A stretch of 5,437 bases of DNA from Terriglobia bacterium. GTDB taxonomy: Bacteria > Acidobacteriota > Terriglobia > UBA7540. The translations under genes and the position numbers were made by a program. Within the stretch, counting starts at the first letter, position 1. Each line of letters opens with the position of its first letter. This document shows positions 1 to 4,730 of this stretch, in pieces. Below the pieces are notes generated by a model. That model was not told the DNA's origin. It saw only the letters and a list, made by a program, of their open reading frames with translations, and searched no databases. Location of the stretch: the NCBI GenBank assembly GCA_030040295.1, contig JASHTZ010000562.1, positions 1 to 5,437 of the forward strand, read 5' to 3'.

Positions 1-891
1 GCCGAAGCCCGGAGCCTTCACCGCACAGCACTGGAGCGTGCCGCGCAGTTTGTTCACCACCAGGGTGGCCAGCGCTTCGCCCTCCACTTCCTCGGCGATG
101 ATCAGCAGCGGCTTGCCCGATTTGGCAATCTGCTCCAGCAGAGGGAGCAGGTCCTTCATGGAGCTGATTTTCTTTTCGTGGATCAGCACCATGGCGCCCT
201 CGAGCGCGCATTCCATACGCTCGGGGTCGGTGACGAAATAAGGTGACAGGTAGCCGCGGTCGAACTGCATCCCTTCCACAACTTCAAGTTGGGTTTCCAT
301 CGTCTTCGATTCCTCAACGGTGATGACGCCGTCCTTGCCCACCTTCTTCATCGCCTCGGCAATGATGTTGCCGATGGTGGAATCGTTGTTGGCGGAAACC
401 GAACCCACCTGGGCGATCATCGAGCCTTCGACAGGCTTCGAAATCTTCTCGAGCTCGCCCTTGATGTGCTTCTTCGAGCCGTCTTTCTGGGGCTCGTCGT
501 AGCCACATACCGCGCGCACTGCCATTTCGATGCCCCGCTTGATGGCCATGGGATTGGCTCCGGCGGCCACCGTCTTGACGCCTTCGCGGAAGATCGATTG
601 CGCCAGAACCGTCGCCGTGGTGGTGCCGTCACCGGCCACGTCGCTGGTCTTGCTGGCCACTTCGCGCACCATCTGCGCGCCCATGTTCTCCAGCGGATCC
701 TTCAATTCGATCTCCTTGGCCACCGTCACGCCGTCCTTGGTGATGGTGGGGGAGCCGAATTTCTTGTCCAGAACCACGTTGCGCCCCTTGGGGCCCAACG
801 TCACTTTCACGGCGTCCGCAAGCTTATTCACTCCTCGGAGAATTGCCTGCCGGCTGTCTTCGCCGTGTACAATCTGTTTAGCGTTTGCCAT
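1..891 (-). CDS. groL: Chaperonin GroEL (60 kDa subunit), N-terminal part, runs off the left edge
   Basis: This is the large subunit of the ATP-driven GroEL/GroES protein-folding chamber in the cytoplasm. The frame is open from ATG 891-889 to base 1, giving 297 of the usual 545 or so residues. It covers the N-terminal equatorial and intermediate parts and much of the apical domain. Visible landmarks are the nucleotide-binding segment VTLGPKGRNVV (about 30-40), GDGTTTATVLA (87-97) with D88 matching the catalytic Asp87 of E. coli, IAQVGSVSANND (159-170), FDRGYLSPYF with apical substrate/GroES-binding aromatics Y214, Y218 and F219, and KAPGFG at the cut end. The start is supported by AAGGAGG at 896-902, four bases from the ATG. 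It lies 133 bp downstream of groS and presumably shares its CIRCE-controlled promoter. Compared with E. coli, about 14 extra residues lie between A124-V125 and I159, next to hinge residue Pro137 (E. coli numbering). An uncommon Cys288-Cys289 pair precedes AVKAPGFG. The identity is secure. Confidence 0.99.
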   Translation of the reverse strand, partial: MANAKQIVHGEDSRQAILRGVNKLADAVKVTLGPKGRNVVLDKKFGSPTITKDGVTVAKEIELKDPLENMGAQMVREVASKTSDVAGDGTTTATVLAQSIFREGVKTVAAGANPMAIKRGIEMAVRAVCGYDEPQKDGSKKHIKGELEKISKPVEGSMIAQVGSVSANNDSTIGNIIAEAMKKVGKDGVITVEESKTMETQLEVVEGMQFDRGYLSPYFVTDPERMECALEGAMVLIHEKKISSMKDLLPLLEQIAKSGKPLLIIAEEVEGEALATLVVNKLRGTLQCCAVKAPGFG

Positions 892-895
892 CTTT

Positions 896-902
896 CCTCC
901 TT
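896..902 (-). promoter_or_regulatory. Shine-Dalgarno site of groL
   Basis: On the minus strand AAGGAGG stands four bases before the ATG of groL. It sits in a purine-rich tract (about 892-927) that also contains a second GAGGAG at 904-909. The match to the anti-Shine-Dalgarno sequence is near perfect and fixes the groL start. It contrasts with the plus-strand genes of this window, which have none. Confidence 0.88.
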
Positions 903-1024
903 CGCTCCTCCTCTCCCCTCCCGGTTGGCCAGATAGGGGAGTTAATGATTTCAAAGTTCCTTACTTTACGGCGAGACCGCTGATTTTCCCGGCGGCTTGC
1001 CGCATTTATCGCACGTGGCTGAGC

Positions 1025-1339
1025 CTATTTCTTGCCCGCCGCCGCTTTCGCGTGCTCGATCACTCCCAGCACTTCCTCTTCGCGCAGGATCAGGTACTCG
1101 TTGTCGTCCACCTTGATTTCCGTGCCGGAATACTTGCCGAACAGAATGCGGTCGCCCGCCTTCACGTCCAGGGGGATGATCTTGCCGTCCTCCGTCTTCT
1201 TGCCATTGCCGACGGCAATCACTTCGCCCTCTTGCGGCTTCTCTTTCGCCGAATCGGGAATAATGATTCCGCCCTTGATCGTTTCTTTTTCTTCGACCCG
1301 CTTGATAATCAGCCGGTCATGAAGAGGTCTTACCGTCAT
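1025..1339 (-). CDS. groS: Co-chaperonin GroES (10 kDa)
   Basis: GroES forms the heptameric lid of the GroEL chamber. The 104-residue product starts MTVRPLHDRLIIKRVEEKE, the standard family N-terminus. It continues with the mobile loop and its hydrophobic GroEL-contact tripeptide (KGGIIIPDSA, about 22-31), then GEVIAVGNG, GDRILFGKYSGTEIKVDDNEY, and LILREEEVLGVIE near the C-terminus. A short Ala/Lys tail (AKAAAGKK) makes it slightly longer than the 97-residue E. coli protein. The stop is TAG. The start at 1339 is supported by AAAGGAGA eight bases upstream. It is the first gene of the groS-groL operon. The leader is long (about 165 nt from the proposed start site near 1507), with a CIRCE operator at its beginning, so HrcA-controlled stress induction is expected. 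Confidence 0.99.
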   Translation of the reverse strand: MTVRPLHDRLIIKRVEEKETIKGGIIIPDSAKEKPQEGEVIAVGNGKKTEDGKIIPLDVKAGDRILFGKYSGTEIKVDDNEYLILREEEVLGVIEHAKAAAGKK

Positions 1340-1346
1340 GTTGAAG

Positions 1347-1360
1347 TCTCCTTTCCTCCT
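1347..1360 (-). promoter_or_regulatory. Double Shine-Dalgarno region of groS
   Basis: The minus strand carries AAAGGAGA (1347-1354), whose GGAG core is eight bases from the groS ATG. A second AGGAGG lies just upstream at 1355-1360. The proximal copy has ideal spacing and decides the start at 1339. Confidence 0.85.
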
Positions 1361-1488
1361 CGGACTCGCTCGACGCTCAGGTCCGCCGGGCTTAGCGACT
1401 TCCGCCCCCGCCTGGAGGGCCGCCTCGGGCTAGTGCCGTAAGGCCTTAATGATTTGATTTGCCCCATCTCACAGATAAATCACAGGAT

Positions 1489-1515
1489 TTAGCAGCCAGA
1501 CGGTGCGAGTGCTAA
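1489..1515 (-). promoter_or_regulatory. CIRCE operator (HrcA-binding site), promoter-proximal copy
   Basis: The plus strand reads TTAGCAGCC, nine bases, GAGTGCTAA. The CIRCE consensus is TTAGCACTC-N9-GAGTGCTAA. The right half is perfect, the left half matches 7 of 9, and the spacer is exactly nine. On the minus strand the site starts two bases inside the -10 hexamer of the groS promoter and covers the expected transcription start. That is the classical position for repression by HrcA, whose folding depends on GroEL itself. No hrcA gene lies in the window, so the regulator is inferred from the operator. Confidence 0.94.
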
Positions 1516-1542
1516 TTTAATCCTTTCAGGTGAATTCGTCAA
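1514..1542 (-). promoter_or_regulatory. Sigma70-type promoter of groS-groL
   Basis: On the minus strand the -35 TTGACG (1537-1542, 5 of 6 consensus) and the -10 TAAATT (1514-1519, 4 of 6) are separated by exactly 17 bases. The predicted start is near 1507, inside the proximal CIRCE, which gives a leader of about 165 nt before the groS ATG. The overlap of -10, start site and operator supports all three calls together. No start-site mapping is available. Confidence 0.77.
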
Positions 1543-1570
1543 GAGGAATATTCGTCCTGAAATCAACAAA

Positions 1571-1597
1571 TTGGCACTCGGATGCATCGAGTGCTGA
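1571..1597 (-). promoter_or_regulatory. Second CIRCE operator, distal copy
   Basis: The plus strand reads TTGGCACTC, nine bases, GAGTGCTGA. Each half has one departure from consensus (8 of 9 each), with the exact nine-base spacer. It is a better inverted repeat than the proximal copy, because the two half-sites mirror each other closely. Its centre is 82 bp upstream of the proximal CIRCE relative to groS. I find no good minus-strand promoter overlapping it. It may strengthen HrcA binding at groS, or act on a plus-strand promoter in the same spacer. Confidence 0.87.
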
Positions 1598-1728
1598 TTT
1601 GACATCGAGTTTGGGTTTAAATTTGGTAAGTTCATTGTATCTAGTTGATCTTATTTCCTTTATCTTATTCGATTTTCAGTCTTGCTTGACGTTTCGCTCT
1701 GAAGTCAGTTGTTTTTGAATAGCCAGGT

Positions 1729-1757
1729 TTGTCGTTTCCCTCCGCCTGCCGTATAAT
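1729..1757 (+). promoter_or_regulatory. Sigma70-type promoter giving a nearly leaderless mRNA
   Basis: TTGTCG (1729-1734, 4 of 6) and a perfect TATAAT (1752-1757) are separated by 17 bases. Transcription would start around 1763-1766, only five to eight bases before the ATG at 1771, where there is no Shine-Dalgarno sequence. The promoter makes the in-frame upstream TTG at 1729 impossible as a start on this transcript. Confidence 0.62.
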
Positions 1758-1770
1758 TAATTCGGTCTTT

Positions 1771-2925
1771 ATGAATCACTCGCAATTGGGGGACGGGTCG
1801 CGGCATTTGGGCAGGATTTCCGCGCTCGTGGCTCTTGCGGCTTGTCTATCCAGCTTTGCTGTCCGAGCCTCCGCCCAGGAGAAAGATGAAGAACCGCCCC
1901 TGCCGCAGACGCCTGTTGCACCGGCTTTGCCAGATACCATTTTGCCGCAAATTAATGCCTTCATTCAGGGAGTGTCGACTCCCCACATTGCCGCTTTAGC
2001 AGACGCGCTTCACATCGATGGGAAATTGGAAGATGCGCCGCCCGAAATTCCGCGTAACTCTCTCGTGGCGGCCGGCGATCTCGATGGCGATGGTGTGCCG
2101 GAGATCCTCCTCAAGTGGGCGGTCCCCGACAATTTGCTGGGGGCGGACGTCGCGCCTGATCCAAATTCGCGACCACTTTGGAGCGTCTACCTTCTCTCGT
2201 GGGACGGAGCGCATTGGAAAGCCTCGCGCTTGGTTTCCAACGTCGAGAATTTCAGCCACACGCTCATCAATCTTGGCCCGACGGTGGGACGCGGTTTGGC
2301 GATTGTCATCCCCGGAGACGAATCGCAGCCTGCAGATCCGATGGTCTTCCAGGTGAAGGACCATGCCGCGAAGCTTCTGTGGGATGGGCAGGCGGAGGAT
2401 AGCCGCTTGCAGCCTCTCCTCCAGGCGCAAGTGAACTTTCAGGGGCCATCGGGCGCGCCGTCCGAAATGATCGTGACAGGACGCGCCGATCCCGGGTTGC
2501 TGCAATTCCCCCGTGGCGGGAAGCGCGGCTTCGACGCGCGCACGATTTATCATTGGGATGGCAAGGCCTTCATTCCCGCCAAGACCGAGTATGTCGCCAA
2601 TCAGGATTACACGCTCTATCGATTTATTTCGGCGCTCCACCTGCACGATTATTCCGCAGCTTATGCGCTGGTAGTTCCCGCAAAGTTTTTGAATGCCAAT
2701 TCACCTTCGCTGGAATCTTTTCGCAAATTCGTTCAGGATAATTGGCCGGAGTTTCTTCAGGATAACGTGTTCCGCGCACCTGAGATGCTCGCGGGCTCGC
2801 CGGATCGATATTCCATCGTCCTGTCCAAGCCCAACCAGCGATTTGTTTATCACCCGATTTTTACTAACGATGGTAAATTCTTGTTGACGGGACTAGCTCG
2901 CACGCGAGAGACAGCCGAGCCTTGA
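1771..2925 (+). CDS. Secreted protein of unknown function with one DxDGDG calcium-loop motif
   Basis: I do not recognise a named family. The 384-residue product (from ATG 1771) begins with an export signal: R11 and R15, a hydrophobic core about 16-31, and a likely signal peptidase I site after ALA-type ASA (33-35) before Gln36. L22-A-A-C25 also fits a lipobox, so lipoprotein processing is possible. A Pro-rich linker follows (about 40-55). Residues 98-115 contain AAGDLDGDGVPEILLKW, an FG-GAP/EF-hand-like loop with Asp103, Asp105, Asp107 and Glu111 placed to bind calcium. The mature part continues with beta-rich, Trp-containing segments such as LLSWDGAHWKASRL and IYHWDGKAFIPAK. The last 100 residues (YTLYRFISALHLHDYSAAYALV onward) resemble a small alpha+beta, NTF2-like fold; this is a guess from pattern. 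I chose ATG 1771 over in-frame TTG 1729 because TATAAT lies between them and the signal peptide begins after 1771. It probably acts in the periplasm or outside the cell. Confidence 0.86.
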   Translation: MNHSQLGDGSRHLGRISALVALAACLSSFAVRASAQEKDEEPPLPQTPVAPALPDTILPQINAFIQGVSTPHIAALADALHIDGKLEDAPPEIPRNSLVAAGDLDGDGVPEILLKWAVPDNLLGADVAPDPNSRPLWSVYLLSWDGAHWKASRLVSNVENFSHTLINLGPTVGRGLAIVIPGDESQPADPMVFQVKDHAAKLLWDGQAEDSRLQPLLQAQVNFQGPSGAPSEMIVTGRADPGLLQFPRGGKRGFDARTIYHWDGKAFIPAKTEYVANQDYTLYRFISALHLHDYSAAYALVVPAKFLNANSPSLESFRKFVQDNWPEFLQDNVFRAPEMLAGSPDRYSIVLSKPNQRFVYHPIFTNDGKFLLTGLARTRETAEP

Positions 2926-2926
2926 A

Positions 2927-3020
2927 TCGGGTGATCGGCTGAACAAGAACTGAAATACTTTGATACACCCGGAAAAAGGCAGTCTGCTGAGTTCGCAAGA
3001 ATGTTCAACCGATCACGCGA
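2927..3020. repeat. Imperfect inverted repeat, 19-bp arms, in the gap after the secreted-protein gene
   Basis: The arm 2927-2945 is the reverse complement of 3002-3020 at 17 of 19 positions, with the core GTGATCGGCTGAACA opposite TGTTCAACCGATCAC. The arms enclose 56 bases that can pair further (GAACT at 2947-2951 with AGTTC at 2990-2994). The first arm starts two bases after the stop codon of the upstream gene. No T-run follows, so it is not a standard intrinsic terminator. It may be an RNA stem protecting or ending the upstream mRNA, or a small repeat element. I see no target-site duplication. Confidence 0.72.
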
Positions 3021-3042
3021 TCACCTGATCTCCCGATAAGAT

Positions 3043-3810
3043 ATGACCGTTCCCCACGCTACGCTCCTGTTTGTGGCCGCGTTCGTAGCCGGCGCGATGA
3101 ATTCTGTCGCCGGGGGCGGCAGCTTCTTTTCATTTCCCGCGCTGATCTTCACCGGAGTTCCTCCCATCCCCGCCAACGCCACGAACACGGTCGCCGTGTG
3201 GCCGGGGTCTGTGGCGAGCGTTTTTTCCTACTGGCACCGATTGCCGAAATCCGCGCGCGTTATGGTCCCGCTGATTGCCATCAGCCTTCTGGGTGGAGTC
3301 ACGGGCGCCGTGGTGCTTCTGCACACGCCCCAGGCGACGTTTATGTCCCTTGTTCCGTACTTTTTTGGAATCGCCACCTTGCTCTTTACCTTTGGCAAGC
3401 GCCTGACAGGAAGACTTGGCAAGGCGATGAAGCGCCAGGGGCCGCCATCACTCCCGCTGCTCGCCGGGCTCACGTTGATTCAATTCTTCATTGCCCTCTA
3501 TGGCGGATTTTTTGGCGGTGGCATGGGCATCCTGATGCTTGCCATGCTCGAGATGATGCAACTTGAGGATATCCACGCGATGAACGGTCTTAAAGCGCTG
3601 CTGGGATCGGCCATCAACGGGGCGGCCGTAGTGACGTTCATCGTGGCGCGCGAAGTTGAGTGGCCGCAGGGAATCCTGATGATCGTGGCGGCTGTGATTG
3701 GCGGGTACGGTGGCGCCCATTACGCGCAGAAGCTTGACCCGCGCTGGGTGCGTTCTACGGTGATCGTCGTGGGAACTGGAATGACGATTTACTTTTTCTG
3801 GCGATATTGA
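3043..3810 (+). CDS. TauE/SafE family membrane transporter (sulfite/organosulfonate exporter type)
   Basis: This 255-residue integral membrane protein has the duplicated architecture of the TauE/SafE (COG0730) family, permeases proposed to move sulfur-containing or organic anions across the inner membrane. The first repeat has the glycine-rich signature AGAMNSVAGGGSFFSFPAL (16-34), then ANATNTVAVWPGSVAS (44-59). The second has YGGFFGGGMGILML (153-166), then MNGLKALLGSAINGAA. About seven or eight hydrophobic segments are visible: about 5-35, 50-63, 73-93, 102-118, 137-168, 180-202, 208-226 and 236-252. A basic loop between the halves (GKRLTGRLGKAMKRQ, 118-132) is likely cytoplasmic. Length is normal for the family. 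The ATG at 3043 has no Shine-Dalgarno sequence, but the N-terminus begins just before the first signature as usual, so the start is reasonable. The substrate cannot be read from sequence, and the neighbours (a secreted protein and an ABC ATPase) do not reveal it. Confidence 0.94.
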   Translation: MTVPHATLLFVAAFVAGAMNSVAGGGSFFSFPALIFTGVPPIPANATNTVAVWPGSVASVFSYWHRLPKSARVMVPLIAISLLGGVTGAVVLLHTPQATFMSLVPYFFGIATLLFTFGKRLTGRLGKAMKRQGPPSLPLLAGLTLIQFFIALYGGFFGGGMGILMLAMLEMMQLEDIHAMNGLKALLGSAINGAAVVTFIVAREVEWPQGILMIVAAVIGGYGGAHYAQKLDPRWVRSTVIVVGTGMTIYFFWRY

Positions 3811-3861
3811 GCGCAGCTACGACACGGTCATCCCGGCCGCTCATGCTACACACCAAATTGG

Positions 3862-3889
3862 AATTCACAATTCACGATTCATAATTCAT
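3862..3889. repeat. Four tandem 7-bp repeats upstream of the ABC ATPase gene
   Basis: The units read AATTCAC, AATTCAC, GATTCAT, AATTCAT. The first two are identical, all four share ATTCA, and the only variation is A/G at the first position and C/T at the last. They occupy the last 40 bases before the start codon and overlap the proposed -35 and spacer. Helical phasing (7 bp) does not suggest a simple operator pair. They may be a regulator array or a slippage-prone tract. Confidence 0.8.
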
Positions 3890-3892
3890 ACT
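3864..3892 (+). promoter_or_regulatory. Candidate promoter of the ABC ATPase gene, nearly leaderless
   Basis: TTCACA (3864-3869, 5 of 6) and CATACT (3887-3892, 4 of 6) are 17 bases apart. The start would be near 3899, immediately before the ATG at 3901. The stretch is low-complexity and AT-rich, so a chance match is possible. The same near-leaderless geometry is seen at the 1771 gene, which adds some weight. Confidence 0.42.
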
Positions 3893-3900
3893 GATATTGC

Positions 3901-4701
3901 ATGAATGGAGAACAGAAGCTCCGCCAAGCCGCCAATCCGTACATTGAATTTCGCAATGTCTATAAGTCATTCGATGGCCAGCCGGTGCTTGAGGATGTGA
4001 ACTTCGACGTTCGACATGGTGAAATGGTGGCCGTGCTGGGGCGGAGCGGCGTAGGAAAGAGCGTGACGCTCAAACACATCCTGGGCTTCCTGAAGCCCGA
4101 TTCCGGACAGGTTTTTGTAGCGGGCCGGGAAGTCGACGCCCTGAACGAGGAGGAATTAATGAACGTTCGGCGGCGCGTCACCATGGTATTTCAGTCCGGC
4201 GCGCTGTTCGATTCACTGACGGTTGGCGAAAATGTGGCCTATCCGCTGCGCGAGCGAGCTCTGCGGGGATTGGCCATGAGCGAGGGGGAGATTCAGCAGC
4301 GTGCAGAGAGCCTGCTTGCGCACGTGGAATTGGAGGGCATGAGCGAACGGATGCCCTCCGACCTGAGCACGGGCATGCGCCGCGCCGTGGCCATCGCACG
4401 GGCCCTTGCCGCGGAGCCCGAGTGCATTCTCTACGATGAACCCACCACCATGGTTGATCCGCTGATGGCGCAGACCCTCGGTGACCTGATTCTGAAGGTA
4501 AAACAAAAAAGCGGGCTCACCTCCATCGTTGTGACGCACGACATGAAGCTGGCGCGCAAGCTCGCTGACCGCCTGGTGTTTCTGGTGGATGGCCAGGTGG
4601 CGTTTTTCGGCACAGTAAGTGAGATGGATCAGTCCAATGTCCCCATGGTTCGGGAATTCATTCAGCTCGATGAGGTCTCGTTCTTGTCCGCAGGGCATTG
4701 A
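3901..4701 (+). CDS. ABC transporter ATP-binding protein, MlaF/Ttg2A type (phospholipid/MCE transport)
   Basis: This 266-residue nucleotide-binding subunit would power an inner-membrane permease. MlaF-type ATPases work with MlaE and the MCE protein MlaD in trafficking phospholipids between the inner and outer membrane of diderm bacteria. Visible motifs are the A-loop region Y21 (NVYKSFDG), Walker A G47-RSGVGKS-54, Q-loop Q98 in VFQSGALFDSLTVGENVAYPLRE (a strong MlaF hallmark, 96-118), signature LSTGM (155-159), Walker B CILYDE with Glu180, D-loop MVDP (184-187) and switch His213. The C-terminal VREFIQ also matches MlaF. The usual LSGGM is changed to LSTGM, and the D-loop is MVDP rather than GLDP. 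All core catalytic residues remain, so it should still bind and hydrolyse ATP. No permease or MCE gene flanks it, so the partner must be encoded elsewhere or beyond the window. There is no Shine-Dalgarno sequence. The downstream gene follows after 29 bp. Confidence 0.92.
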   Translation: MNGEQKLRQAANPYIEFRNVYKSFDGQPVLEDVNFDVRHGEMVAVLGRSGVGKSVTLKHILGFLKPDSGQVFVAGREVDALNEEELMNVRRRVTMVFQSGALFDSLTVGENVAYPLRERALRGLAMSEGEIQQRAESLLAHVELEGMSERMPSDLSTGMRRAVAIARALAAEPECILYDEPTTMVDPLMAQTLGDLILKVKQKSGLTSIVVTHDMKLARKLADRLVFLVDGQVAFFGTVSEMDQSNVPMVREFIQLDEVSFLSAGH

Positions 4702-4730
4702 GATCGAAACGGTCCATTCAAACTTAACCC

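Larger units (their letters stand above)
1340..1770. other. Divergent intergenic region between groS and the secreted-protein gene
   Basis: These 431 bp hold no credible gene. Nearest groS is its long leader with the Shine-Dalgarno sites, and a 10-base perfect palindrome, TAAGGCCTTA, at 1439-1448. Next come the groS promoter and two CIRCE operators (1489-1597). Then follows a strongly AT-rich stretch (about 1598-1728) with no feature I can name, apart from an isolated perfect TTGACA at 1599-1604 on the plus strand. The region ends with the proposed promoter of the plus-strand gene at 1729-1757. A 62-codon open frame at 1530-1718 runs across the operators and has no homology-like features. Confidence 0.8.

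Noticed and set aside
992..1003. GCGGCTTGCCGC hairpin between groS and groL as a terminator
   Set aside because: The stem is only four or five pairs with no T-run, and it lies inside an operon whose second gene must be transcribed. A processing site is possible but unsupported.
289..1441. Long plus-strand open frames at 289-936 and 530-1441
   Set aside because: They lie antisense to groL and groS, run across the operon gap, and have His/Arg/Leu- or Ser/Pro-rich composition typical of shadow frames.
1530..1718. 62-codon plus-strand open frame in the groS upstream region
   Set aside because: It runs through the groS -35 region and the distal CIRCE, has no ribosome-binding site and shows no protein-like pattern.
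1729..1770. In-frame TTG start at 1729, extending the secreted protein by 14 residues
   Set aside because: A perfect TATAAT lies inside this stretch and the signal peptide begins after ATG 1771.
1996..2646. 216-codon minus-strand frame inside the secreted-protein gene
   Set aside because: The plus-strand frame has a signal peptide and a calcium-loop motif; the minus frame is Arg-rich and lacks recognisable features.
2927..3020. The inverted repeat as an insertion sequence or MITE
   Set aside because: There is no target-site duplication, no transposase remnant and no second copy in the window, so I report it only as a repeat.
3037..3042. TAAGAT directly before the ATG of the TauE gene as a -10 box
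   Set aside because: The start site would fall inside the gene and no -35 lies at the right distance (3014-3019 reads CACGCG).
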